Below are positions 54,175 to 63,011 of a DNA stretch of 64,000 nt, piece by piece (position 1 is the first letter of the stretch; each line of letters starts with the position of its first letter). The notes beneath the pieces are model-generated. The model searched no databases. It was not told where the DNA came from and was given only the letters and a program-made list of their open reading frames with translations. A program made the translations under genes and the position numbers. This DNA comes from an uncultured Collinsella sp. (GTDB lineage Bacteria; Actinomycetota; Coriobacteriia; Coriobacteriales; Coriobacteriaceae): contig UQKL01000007.1 of assembly GCA_900541695.1 (NCBI GenBank), positions 35,227-99,226 of the forward strand, written 5' to 3'.

Positions 54175-56172
54175 ATGGCAAAAAACACCGCAAACTATGG
54201 TAACGACAGTATCCGCCAGCTCAAGGACGAGGAGCGCGTACGTCTGCGTCCCGCCGTCATCTTTGGCTCAGACGGACTCGACGGTTGCGCGCATGCCGCC
54301 TTCGAGATCCTGTCCAACGCCGTTGACGAGGCGCGCCAGGGCCACGGCAAGCTCATCACCCTTACCGCCTTTCGCGATGGTTCCATTCAGGTAGAGGACA
54401 ACGGCCGCGGCTGCCCGCTCGACTGGAACCCCTCCGAGAAGCGCTTTAATTGGGAACTCGTTTTTTGCGAGCTCTACGCCGGTGGCAAATACAATAACAA
54501 CCAGGGCGGCGACTACGACTTCTCGCTCGGTACCAACGGCCTGGGCTCGTGCGCAACCCAGTACGCATCCGAGTACATGGACGTCACGGTTTGGCGCGAC
54601 GGCAACAAGTACTCCCTGCACTTTAAGAAGGGCAAGGTCGTCGGTGCCAAAAAGAAGGCACTCGAGATTGAGCCCAGCGACGAGGACCGTACCGGCACCA
54701 CCATCAAATGGCGCCCCGATCTTGAGGTCTTTACCTCCATCAGCATCCCCCACGAGTGGTATCGCGAGACCATGCGCCGTCAGGCCGTGGTCAACGCCAA
54801 CGTGACCTTCCGCCTGCGCATTGAGGGCGACGATGGCGAGTTTTCCGAAGAGGATTTTTGCTATCCCAAGGGCATCGAGGACTACGTGCTCGAGAAGGTC
54901 GGCACCGACTATCTCACCGAGCCCTTCTTTATCGAAGCCGACCGTCGCGGTCGCGATCGCGAGGACCTGCCCGACTACAACGTAAAAATCACCGCATGCA
55001 TGTGTTTCTCGCGCACCTTCACGATGCAGGAGTACTACCACAACTCATCGTGGCTCGAGAACGGCGGTTCGCCCGAAAAGGCCGCCCGCAGCGCTCTGAC
55101 CAGCGCCATCGATGCCTACATCAAGAATCAAGGCAAGTACAACAAAAACGAGAGCGGCATTAAGTGGCAGGATGTCCAGGACTGCCTGGTGTTGGTGACC
55201 AACTGCTTCTCCACCCAGACGTCCTACGAAAACCAGACTAAGAAGGCCATCAATAACCGCTTTATCCAGCAGGCTATGACGGCCTTCTTTAAGGAGCGCC
55301 TCTCGACCTACTTGATTGAGAACAAGGACGCCGCCAACAAGATCATGGAGCAGGTGCTCATCAACAAGCGCTCGCGCGAGAATGCCGAGAAGACCCGCCA
55401 GAGCATCAAGACCAACCTGCAGCAGAAGACCGACATGGCCAACCGCGTGCAAAAGTTCATCGACTGCCGCTCCAAGGACAAGAGCCGTCGCGAGATCTAC
55501 ATCGTAGAGGGCGACTCGGCAGCAGGCGCCATTCGCACCTCGCGCGATGCCGAGTTCCAGGGCGTTATGCCCGTCCGCGGCAAGATCCTCAACTGCCTGA
55601 AGGAGGATTACCCGCGCATCTTTAAGTCCGACATCATCATGGATCTCATGCGCGTGCTGGGCTGCGGCGTGGAGATCAAAGACAAGCGCATCAAGAACCT
55701 TGGTGCCTTCGACCTGGACAACCTCAACTGGAACAAGGTCATCATCTGTACGGACGCCGACGTCGACGGTTATCACATCCGCACGCTCGTGCTCACCATG
55801 CTCTACCGCCTGGTGCCCACACTTATCGACGAGGGCTACGTGTATATCGCCGAGTCACCGCTCTACGAGATCAACTGCAAAGAGAAGACCTACTTTGCCT
55901 ACACCGAGCTCGAGAAGAACGGCATCCTCAAGGAGATCGGCGACCAGAAGTGCTCCATCAACCGCTCCAAGGGTCTTGGTGAGAACGATCCGGACATGAT
56001 GTGGCTCACCACCATGAACCCCGAGACGCGCCGTCTGATCAAGGTGGAGCCCGAGGACGTCACCAAGATGGAAACCATGTTCAACCTGTTGCTGGGCAAC
56101 GACGAGGCGGGCCGCAAGCGCCATATCTCCGAGCACGGCAAGGAATACCTAGACCAGCTGGACCTGCAATAG
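54175..56172 (+). CDS. Divergent type IIA topoisomerase B subunit (GyrB/ParE-like)
   Basis: A 665-residue protein with GHKL ATPase motifs (FEILSNAVDEARQG, DNGRG, and GTNGLGSCA), and a TOPRIM domain with EGDSAAGA (Glu445) and TDADVDG (Asp527, 529, 531). Canonical GyrB has EGDSAGGSAKQGRDR; here the segment after EGDS differs (AAGAIRTSRDAEFQG). This marks a separate branch of bacterial type IIA topoisomerases that accompanies normal gyrase in some Firmicutes and Actinobacteria. It starts 45 bp before the A subunit; the two should form a heterotetramer that decatenates or relaxes DNA. Confidence 0.85.
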   Translation: MAKNTANYGNDSIRQLKDEERVRLRPAVIFGSDGLDGCAHAAFEILSNAVDEARQGHGKLITLTAFRDGSIQVEDNGRGCPLDWNPSEKRFNWELVFCELYAGGKYNNNQGGDYDFSLGTNGLGSCATQYASEYMDVTVWRDGNKYSLHFKKGKVVGAKKKALEIEPSDEDRTGTTIKWRPDLEVFTSISIPHEWYRETMRRQAVVNANVTFRLRIEGDDGEFSEEDFCYPKGIEDYVLEKVGTDYLTEPFFIEADRRGRDREDLPDYNVKITACMCFSRTFTMQEYYHNSSWLENGGSPEKAARSALTSAIDAYIKNQGKYNKNESGIKWQDVQDCLVLVTNCFSTQTSYENQTKKAINNRFIQQAMTAFFKERLSTYLIENKDAANKIMEQVLINKRSRENAEKTRQSIKTNLQQKTDMANRVQKFIDCRSKDKSRREIYIVEGDSAAGAIRTSRDAEFQGVMPVRGKILNCLKEDYPRIFKSDIIMDLMRVLGCGVEIKDKRIKNLGAFDLDNLNWNKVIICTDADVDGYHIRTLVLTMLYRLVPTLIDEGYVYIAESPLYEINCKEKTYFAYTELEKNGILKEIGDQKCSINRSKGLGENDPDMMWLTTMNPETRRLIKVEPEDVTKMETMFNLLLGNDEAGRKRHISEHGKEYLDQLDLQ

Positions 56173-56217
56173 CAGCAAATCGATAACGACGGCCCATAAG
56201 AAGTTCAAGAGGAAATC

Positions 56218-58458
56218 GTGGCAAAGAAGAAGACGAAGAACCAGCCAAAGAAAAAGCAGGTCAACGCCGAAAACGTCATCGGCCTGCACTCCGAGGTCAC
56301 CGACCAGCCGATCACGCAGACGCTCGAGGTCAACTACATGCCCTACGCTATGAGCGTCAACGTCTCGCGTGCATTCCCCGAGATTGACGGCTTTAAGCCC
56401 TCGCACCGCAAGCTGCTCTACACCATGTACAAGATGGGTCTGCTCAAGGGCGAGCGCCAGAAGAGCGCCAACATCGTGGGCCAGACCATGAAGCTCAACC
56501 CGCACGGCGATGCCGCGATCTACGAGACGATGGTGCGCCTGGCAACCGGCAACGAAGCGCTGCTTGCCCCCTTCGTGGAGTCGAAGGGCAACTTTGGCAA
56601 GTACTATTCGGGCGACCTGAGCTACGCCGCCTCTCGTTACACCGAGGCCAAGCTCTCCCCCATCAGCGCCGAGATCTTCAAGGACATCGACAAGGACCCG
56701 GTCGACTTCGTCGACAGCTACGACGGCGCCATGAAGGAGCCGCGCCTGTTGCCCACCACGTTCCCCAACATCCTTGTCTCGGCCAACAAGGGCATCGGCG
56801 TCGCCATGGCGTCCGACATCTGCGGTTTCAACCTCAACGAGGTCTGTACCGCCACCATGCACTACCTGCAGGATCCCGACTGCGATCTGCTCGAGTACAT
56901 GCCCATGCCCGACTTCTCGACCGGCGGCGAGATTATCTACCGCCGCGAGGAGATGGAAAAGATCATCGAGACCGGCCTTGGCAGCTTCCAGATCCGCTCC
57001 CGTTGGCGTTGGATTCCCGAAGAGCGCATCATCGAGGTCTACGAGATCCCCTACACCACCAAGACCGATGTCATCATCGAGCGTATCGTCAAGCTCTCCA
57101 AGGAGGGCAAGGTCAAAGAGATCGCCGACATCCGTGACGAGACCGACCTTTCGGGCCTGCGTATCGCCATCGATCTTAAGCGCGGCGTTGACCCCGACAA
57201 GCTCATGGCTAAGCTCTATCGCTCGACCACGCTGCAGGATTCGTTCTCGTGCAACTTCAACGTGCTGGTCGACGGCTATCCCCGTGTTATGGGCGTGCGC
57301 CAGATCCTGCACGAGTGGGTCAAGTGGCGTATTGAGTCCACGCGTCGCCGCATTAACTTTGACCTGGGCAAAAAGTCCGAGCGCCTGCACCTGCTGCACG
57401 GCCTCGAGGCCATCTTGCTCGATATCGACAAGGCGATCGCCATCATCCGTGGCACCAAGCTCGAGGCCGAGGTCGTGCCCAACCTTATGAAGGGTTTCGA
57501 CATCGACGAGACCCAGGCCGAGTTTGTTGCCGAGCTTAAACTCCGCAACATCAACGAGGAGTACATCCTCAACCGCACCAAGGACATCGCCAAGCTAGAG
57601 GGTGAGATTGCCGAGCTTGAGGAGATTCTCTCCAGCGAGGAGAACATCAAGAAGGTCATCAGCGACGAGCTGGCCGCAGTCAACAAGAAGTACGTGATGC
57701 CGCGCCGCACGGGCAGGATCGAGCCCCATGAGGTTATCGAAGTAAGCTTGGAGCCCGAGGTCGAGGAGTACCCGGTCACCATCATGCTCTCGCGCGATGG
57801 CTACCTTAAGAAGATGACAGACCGCGTGCTCAAGAAGGCGACCACGCTCAAGTACAAGGACGGCGACAAACCCTTTATCGAGTTTCCGTCCTCCAACACC
57901 CACGAATTGCTGGTCTTTACCAACAAGAGCCAGGTGTACAAGTGCAAGGTTGCGGCGTTTGAGGACACCAAGTCGGCCCAGCTGGGCTCGTACCTGCCGA
58001 CCGATCTTGAGATGGAACCCGACGAGAGTGTCATCTGGGTCATCGACCCCGAGGACTACAAGGCCGACGTGTTGTTCGTCTTTGAGAACGGCCGTGTGGT
58101 GCGCGTCGCGCTTTCTGGATACGTCACCAAAACCAACCGCAAGCGCCTCAAGAACGCCATCTACGGTGGCAGCAAGCTGCTGTATGCCCAGGTGCTCAAG
58201 GAGGACCGCGACATCGCGCTGGTCTCGAGCGACTATCGCCTGATGAACTTCAACACGTCGCTGCTCAAGACCAAGACGACCACCAACACGCAGGGCGTCC
58301 AGGCCTTTACGGCCAAGAAGGGCCGCTCGGTCACCACCGTCGGCACAACCGAGGAGATTCTTGGCGCCGGTGTCTCGGCCGAGAAGTTCACCGCGCAGAG
58401 CCTGCCCTCCGCCGGTGCCCTCATGAAAGAAAACGACATGCCGAGCCTGTTTGACTAG
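56218..58458 (+). CDS. Divergent type IIA topoisomerase A subunit (GyrA/ParC-like)
   Basis: A 746-residue protein. The N-terminal part carries MPYAMSVNVSRAFPEIDGFKP and the active-site tyrosine in YAASRYTEAK (Tyr141), preceded by the winged-helix residues. The C-terminal part has a beta-pinwheel-like repeat region (SRDGYLKKMT, FVFENGRVVRVALSGY). GTG start after a lysine-rich N-terminus (AKKKTKNQPKKKQ), which is not seen in ordinary GyrA. It follows the B-like gene and pairs with it. A hairpin at 58493 probably ends the transcript. Confidence 0.88.
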   Translation: MAKKKTKNQPKKKQVNAENVIGLHSEVTDQPITQTLEVNYMPYAMSVNVSRAFPEIDGFKPSHRKLLYTMYKMGLLKGERQKSANIVGQTMKLNPHGDAAIYETMVRLATGNEALLAPFVESKGNFGKYYSGDLSYAASRYTEAKLSPISAEIFKDIDKDPVDFVDSYDGAMKEPRLLPTTFPNILVSANKGIGVAMASDICGFNLNEVCTATMHYLQDPDCDLLEYMPMPDFSTGGEIIYRREEMEKIIETGLGSFQIRSRWRWIPEERIIEVYEIPYTTKTDVIIERIVKLSKEGKVKEIADIRDETDLSGLRIAIDLKRGVDPDKLMAKLYRSTTLQDSFSCNFNVLVDGYPRVMGVRQILHEWVKWRIESTRRRINFDLGKKSERLHLLHGLEAILLDIDKAIAIIRGTKLEAEVVPNLMKGFDIDETQAEFVAELKLRNINEEYILNRTKDIAKLEGEIAELEEILSSEENIKKVISDELAAVNKKYVMPRRTGRIEPHEVIEVSLEPEVEEYPVTIMLSRDGYLKKMTDRVLKKATTLKYKDGDKPFIEFPSSNTHELLVFTNKSQVYKCKVAAFEDTKSAQLGSYLPTDLEMEPDESVIWVIDPEDYKADVLFVFENGRVVRVALSGYVTKTNRKRLKNAIYGGSKLLYAQVLKEDRDIALVSSDYRLMNFNTSLLKTKTTTNTQGVQAFTAKKGRSVTTVGTTEEILGAGVSAEKFTAQSLPSAGALMKENDMPSLFD

Positions 58459-58492
58459 GACGACGGCAGAACCGCCATAAGCTCTCAAAACG

Positions 58493-58533
58493 GCGGGGCC
58501 CGAAGCGCAGCAACATCGCGCTCCGGGCCCCGC
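58493..58533. terminator. GC-rich hairpin after the topoisomerase pair
   Basis: Arms GCGGGGCCCG and CGGGCCCCGC with an inner AGCGC/GCGCT pair. It starts 34 bp after the stop codon. The T-run is poor on the plus strand, so termination there is likely but imperfect. Confidence 0.55.
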
Positions 58534-58611
58534 TCGCTGCAACGCAGTCAGAATAATAGGAATCCCCGTTTTTCACTCCCGCAACCCCACGGCACAAGGC
58601 ATGTTAAGCCG

Positions 58612-58668
58612 TTAGTAAAACTTGCAAAAGTTAGCAAAAGTTGCAAAAATTAGCAAAACTTGCAAAGG
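58612..58668 (+). promoter_or_regulatory. Three tandem 19-bp repeats overlapping the ATPase ribosome-binding site
   Basis: Units TTAGTAAAACTTGCAAAAG, TTAGCAAAAGTTGCAAAAA and TTAGCAAAACTTGCAAAGG lie end to end. Each can also be read as two half-units of about 9-10 bp (TTAGCAAAA and TTGCAAAA), one helical turn apart. The last unit includes the AAAGG of the ribosome-binding site, so anything bound here could block both transcription and translation. The half-unit resembles the TTGGTATAAC repeat upstream of the paralogous ATPase at 2161-2190. Confidence 0.8.
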
Positions 58669-58675
58669 AGCTACC

Positions 58676-59770
58676 ATGGAGTACAGCAAGAACCCCTTTA
58701 CCCCAACATTTGGAAGCGTCCCTCCCTTTCTAGCGGGTCGCGAGCATATTCTGCGTGACATTAACCATGGCTTTATCAACGGCCCGGGAGATCCAAACCT
58801 GTCGACTATTTTTACGGGCGCAAGGGGAACGGGCAAGACGGCGCTTCTCTCGCTCCTTTCAGAAACGGCGCTTGAACACGGCTGGATCGCAGCAAATGTC
58901 TCCGCCATGCCAGGCATGCTCGAAGATATTATCGAGCGAACCAAAGAAGCCGCAGATAGCTACCTCTCACAGCCTCACGCGCGCATAAACGGTGTTCAAA
59001 TTGGCCCAGTGGGCATCGATTGGACATATGCTCAAGAGGCTCAGGGCAACTGGCGCACGCGCATGAATGGCATCTTTAAGCAACTCGAAAAACATGACAT
59101 CGGACTTCTCATCACCATCGATGAAGTCACCGTCGATCTCGAAGAAATGCTTCAATTTGCCTCTGTTTACCAGCACTTTGTACGCGAAGGTAAAAAAGTT
59201 GCCCTACTCATGGCAGGACTGCCCTACAAAGTATCGGCGTTGCTGCGTAACGATTCTGTCTCGTTCCTCAGGCGTTCCCAATATCATCAGTTGGGACGAA
59301 TCACTGACGTTGAAATTGCAAACGCATTCCGCAAAACCGTTGAGGCCGGAGGCCGCTCAATCACGCCAGAAGCGCTCGAGGATGCCGTGAAGGCCGTCGA
59401 CGGATTTCCCTATATGATGCAGCTCGTCGGATATCGCACATGGGATGTTTCGGAGAACTCGCCCAAAATCAGTGCACCTGATGTACAGCAGGGTTCTCTG
59501 CTTGCCCGCATGGAGCTGCGCGATCGAATTCTCGAAACGACCTATCGGGAGCTTTCCGATAAAGACATTGAGTTTTTGCTCGCGATGCTGCCCGATTCTG
59601 GCCCCAGCAGGGTCTCGGAGATAGCCAAACGCATGGGCGTCGCCAGCAACTACGCAAGCCAATACAAACGCCGCCTCCTGGAGGACGGCGTCATTGGAGA
59701 GCGCGGGCGTGGTCTCGTTGGCTTTGACATTCCCGCGTTCAGGGAATTCTTGAACGAGAAGGCGTTTTAG
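58676..59770 (+). CDS. Orphan AAA ATPase, paralogue of the one at 1009-2127
   Basis: A 364-residue ATPase. Walker A is TGARGTGKT (Lys54), Walker B is LLITIDEVT (Asp149, Glu150), and AGLPYKVSALL is the sensor-like strand. A FLRRSQYHQLGRI block and GFPYMMQLVGYRTWD follow, and a C-terminal winged helix with SEIAKRMGVASNYASQYKRR. It aligns over its whole length with the ATPase at 1009-2127. Only the GAGC-spaced ATG fits the AAAGGAG site. It has no partner gene. Direct repeats just upstream suggest it binds its own control region. Confidence 0.85.
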   Translation: MEYSKNPFTPTFGSVPPFLAGREHILRDINHGFINGPGDPNLSTIFTGARGTGKTALLSLLSETALEHGWIAANVSAMPGMLEDIIERTKEAADSYLSQPHARINGVQIGPVGIDWTYAQEAQGNWRTRMNGIFKQLEKHDIGLLITIDEVTVDLEEMLQFASVYQHFVREGKKVALLMAGLPYKVSALLRNDSVSFLRRSQYHQLGRITDVEIANAFRKTVEAGGRSITPEALEDAVKAVDGFPYMMQLVGYRTWDVSENSPKISAPDVQQGSLLARMELRDRILETTYRELSDKDIEFLLAMLPDSGPSRVSEIAKRMGVASNYASQYKRRLLEDGVIGERGRGLVGFDIPAFREFLNEKAF

Positions 59771-59797
59771 CACGCCGGAATTGTCCGCGGAAGCATC

Positions 59798-59869
59798 AAC
59801 GCATGGCAATCAGCATTCCTCTTGGTAAGGATAGCAAGCATTTTCCACCAACACCGATTGCCATGCGTT
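59798..59869. repeat. Large inverted repeat between convergent genes
   Basis: Perfect 14-bp arms AACGCATGGCAATC and GATTGCCATGCGTT flank a 44-bp loop. It sits between the ATPase stop and the flavodoxin stop and could terminate both. The perfect arms with such a large loop are also typical of a mobile or REP-like element. Confidence 0.7.
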
Positions 59870-59879
59870 CTTCTTGTCC

Positions 59880-60410
59880 TTAGGCGAGCTTGCGAGCGAG
59901 CTCTCGCACCTCTTCCAACTTGGGCGAGGAGGCCATGCTGTCGCGCTCGGTCATGCCGCTAATGGTGACAATGCCCTGGTCCTCCCACTTGCAGTACGCG
60001 CATGTGGACTTGTACATAGCAATCGCCGCATCATAGACGCCCTCGCTGTGGCTATCGAGCATAAGGGCCGTCTTGGTGAACGGGAAGCCCGTAGCACCGA
60101 AGGCGTACAGGCGGTCGATGGCGGCCTTCTCCTGCGCAGTGATATCAAACCAGTAGATGGGCGAAGCGAAGACAACCATGTCGGCGTCTTTCAGCGACTC
60201 GATCACCTTGGCCATGTCATCCTTCTGCACGCAAGTGCCCTCGTGGGCGAAACAATACTGACACCCCAGGCAACCAGCGATTTTCTTACTGGCAACGCGG
60301 ATGACCTCGACCGTATGGCCGGCCTCGCGCGCGGTCTCGGCAAACGCCTCGACCATGGTGTCGGTATTGGCGCCCTTGCGCGGGCTACCACTCAATACAA
60401 CGATATTCAT
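59880..60410 (-). CDS. NADPH-dependent FMN reductase-like flavodoxin
   Basis: A 176-residue flavodoxin-fold protein. The FMN loop is VVLSGSPRKGANTDT, followed by a cysteine pair CLGCQYCFAHEG that resembles iron-sulfur flavoproteins, and VVFASPIYWFDITAQ. Later cysteines (KSTCAYCKW) may provide more ligands. It could reduce quinones, nitro compounds or iron. An AGGGAG site precedes the ATG. A short hairpin TGCCGC with GCGGCA lies at 60428-60445. Confidence 0.85.
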   Translation of the reverse strand: MNIVVLSGSPRKGANTDTMVEAFAETAREAGHTVEVIRVASKKIAGCLGCQYCFAHEGTCVQKDDMAKVIESLKDADMVVFASPIYWFDITAQEKAAIDRLYAFGATGFPFTKTALMLDSHSEGVYDAAIAMYKSTCAYCKWEDQGIVTISGMTERDSMASSPKLEEVRELARKLA

Positions 60411-60647
60411 AGAAATCTCCCTCCTTCATGCCGCAGGCGCGCGGCATATTTTTTTGTTTTAACCAAAACGTATGGGGTTATTCAATCGCCTCGTTTCAGC
60501 TACCCCCACTCGACAATAGGAGCCACTGGCCAAAAGCCTGTCAACATCAAAACAAGTTTTCAATCTATCGATTCTACGTGAGGCAATGGTCCTCATTTGA
60601 TACCCGCGCTGTTTGCGCACTAGGGAGCAAAGGAATCTGGCCGCCGC

Positions 60648-60989
60648 TCAAATAAGATCACCGCCATCTTGCATAAACGACGCCATGTTAAGGTGCCTGA
60701 TGCCATCCCTCTCCTGCAATAGAGGATCAAGCGTGAACAAGTAGCGCGGATAACCATCCCTGATGTGGCCGAACGGCCTGTACTCGCGCTCCTCGACGCC
60801 TCTGTCGGCAATCGACATAGAGACCTGGATGTAGGCGTAAGCATTGCGCCTACGAGCGATGAAGTCACACTCGAGCTTCCCAATACGGCCCACAGAAAGC
60901 TCATACCCGCGCGATGCAAGATAGAGGTAGATCTTCACGTCGGTATATACGCAAGATGCGCCCCCTTTTTTTCTCAGCGTCCATTTCAT
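60648..60989 (-). pseudogene. C-terminal fragment of a DUF4143 ATPase
   Basis: The last ~100 residues of a DUF4143 protein: YLASRGYELSVGRIGKLECDFIARR, then YIQVSMSIADRGVEEREYRPFGHIRD and DGIRHLNMASFM. Intact members are about 400 residues with an N-terminal AAA domain, which is absent here. The start of the fragment is not a plausible gene start, so this is a remnant. Confidence 0.75.
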
Positions 60990-61914
60990 CAGTTATGGGG
61001 GTGCTTTTTTACATTTTATAAAAAAGCGTACCGATAACTTATTCCCACTCAGTTTCGAAAATCGAATGGTTTTGAAGTTTCGAAAGCGGCAGGGCACCAT
61101 GCATAAGGGCATGTTGGGATCCGCACCAGTAAAACAGGAATTGACTCACGCGAGAAGGCGCCGCCCCGTCGCCTCGATGCGTGCGACAGGCAGATTAGGT
61201 TTGGGGAGTAGAACGGCCCTTGCGCGAGGCGTGAATTGTAATCGATAAAGCCGAGCTTTGAGAACATGCGGTTTATCTCGTCGAACGTTGAGTCAACAGG
61301 GGCTTGCGCCCCGTCGGCCGACTTGGCGACGCCCATGTCCATGATGCCGGGCACAAGTGTGAATGCGCCACGTGGAGGCGAAGGGGTCACCCGAAAGGTT
61401 GATGGTAAGCGAGCACCAGAGGTCAAGGTGGTCCTCGCCTTCCGGGTTTGTGAGGTCGAGGGCGAGTGCCCCTCCCTCGGTCGCGTACAGCGGCGGCAGG
61501 CACTCGGCCAGCTCCTCAGTCATAAGCGCTTGCATGTCCGTCTCCCCTCCAGGCCACGTCGGACCCCTAGAATCTTCGCCCCGCGGGCAAAGCCTCGGCG
61601 CGCCCCATGGCATCTCGGCTTTGCCCCCTGCAATGTCGCGCAGCGGAGACACCACCTGAGACGGATGTCGATGCATCGAACCCGAGACCGGGCGCGGCGG
61701 CGGGGAGCCTCTCGCGCGAACAATCTGCTCGATCCTGCCGCACCCATCTTAAAAAAGTTCGAAAAACGTTCAATCGTACGACATCCGTCGAACAGTCGGG
61801 GGTACACACCACTACAGAAGGCCCACGGAACGGGGGGCGAGATGGTCGGCGACGGGTTCAAGGCACTCTCCGGCCCCACGCTCCGCTAGGGAGGGCGTCG
61901 GGAGGGAGGCCGTA
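60990..61914. other. 925 bp of apparently decayed sequence
   Basis: No convincing gene. It contains an AT-rich hairpin at 61003-61027 (arms GCTTTTTTA and TAAAAAAGC). Minus-strand frames at about 61049-61426 and 61293-61676 have plausible segments (MQALMTEELAECLPPLYATE follows GGGGAGA in the latter) but no recognisable full domain. This looks like the debris of one or more lost genes. Confidence 0.5.
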
Positions 61915-62376
61915 ATGGGTGAGAAGGACGAGCGGCCGGAGCGGGTGTTCCCCGGCAGGACAGACCCGTGGTTCATAGCGGCCATGGTGATTGTGGCGGG
62001 CGGTTTATCCGCGGCGTGTATCGCGTGTTTCCTGAGCTCGAGTCCCGCGCTCCTATGGGGCTGGTTCGCGCTGCTGCCCGTCCCGGCCCTCGTGGCCCTG
62101 GCCGCCCTTCCCGTCCGCAGCAACCGTCTCGAGCTCTACGGCGACCGCCTCGTCGTCGTGTACGCTAGGATGCGTTCGGTGATACCCTACGCCCACGTGC
62201 GGGGCGTCCGGCGCACCAGGACGCTCTGGGCGGGGACGGCCAACTCGCTCGACCGCGTCTATATCGAGGCGCCCTACGACGGCGACGCCATCGTCTCGGT
62301 GACCGACAACGATGCCCTCGTGGCAGAGCTCGAGCGTAGGTGCGGCCTGCGGCCCGGCTGCGAACAAGGCAACTAG
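61915..62376 (+). CDS. PH-domain-like membrane protein
   Basis: A 153-residue protein: two membrane helices (WFIAAMVIVAGGLSAACIACFL and LLWGWFALLPVPALVALAAL), then a bacterial PH-like domain (NRLELYGDRLVVVYARMRSVIPYAHVRGVR, then TANSLDRVYIE and NDALVAELERR). Members (bPH family) have unknown roles at the membrane. GGAGG lies about 8 nt upstream of the ATG. The next gene follows within 45 bp in the same direction. Confidence 0.75.
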   Translation: MGEKDERPERVFPGRTDPWFIAAMVIVAGGLSAACIACFLSSSPALLWGWFALLPVPALVALAALPVRSNRLELYGDRLVVVYARMRSVIPYAHVRGVRRTRTLWAGTANSLDRVYIEAPYDGDAIVSVTDNDALVAELERRCGLRPGCEQGN

Positions 62377-62400
62377 CTTCGCAGGGCGGCTATCAGCGAC

Positions 62401-62803
62401 TTGCTGCTCATCGTCATATCACGACGGTCAATTCTGGGTCGGGCTGGCGGAGCACGTCGAGAGCGGAAGGTATGGCGTCGCCCGCATCGTCTTCGGCGCG
62501 GAGCCGTCCGATGAGGAGATTCTGCGATTCGTTACAAGCGAATGGGAGAAGCTCTCGTTCTTCGGCGACAAGGCCACTGAAACAAGCAAGCCCGCGAAGA
62601 ACCCCAAGCGGCGCGCTCGCGAGGCAGCGAAAGCCCTTAAACGGCCCGCGGTGAGCACCAAGGCACAACAGGCGCTCGCGGCACAGCGGGAAGCGATGAA
62701 GCGGGAGTCGGCTCAAGCAAGAAGCCGACGCCGTGTGGAAAAGGCTGATGCGCGCTACGAACAGAGAAAACTGAAGCGCAAGCAGAAGCATCGCGGGCAT
62801 TGA
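62401..62803 (+). pseudogene. YjdF-like (DUF2992) gene with a disrupted 5' end
   Basis: From 62417 on, the sequence reads YHDGQFWVGLAEHVESGRYG and then ARIVFGAEPSDEEILRFV, and ends in a basic helical tail; this is the YjdF (DUF2992) family. The expected start (a short hydrophobic strand before DGQFW) is present in another frame (TTGCTGCTCATCGTCATAT at 62401, giving LLLIVI), so one base is missing or added near 62417-62419. YjdF genes in Firmicutes are controlled by the yjdF azaaromatic riboswitch; I did not find one here. Confidence 0.55.
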
Positions 62804-62966
62804 TCGCCATTCGCAGCAAGGCAAACCATATACAGCAGCGGCGTCAGTTCCACTTGAAGCCGATGCCGCGTAGACGCTGATGGTGACGGCTATGCACGGG
62901 CACGGGCGCGCCACCGCACTTCACAGCTTGTTTCTCAAGTATTTGGGACGCACACGCGGCGTTCAA

Positions 62967-62987
62967 AAATGCGGAGCGACTCCGCAT
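62967..62987 (-). terminator. Terminator after the ToxN-like gene
   Basis: Perfect 8-bp arms ATGCGGAG and CTCCGCAT with a 3-nt loop, followed on the minus strand by five T. It lies 25 bp past the stop at 63012. Confidence 0.85.
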
Positions 62988-63011
62988 GGCTCGAGACTGA
63001 GCCGAGGTGCC

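Noticed and set aside
62377-62416. yjdF-type riboswitch before the DUF2992 gene
   Set aside because: There are only about 40 bp between the upstream stop and the domain start, too short for the known yjdF motif, and no structure is visible.
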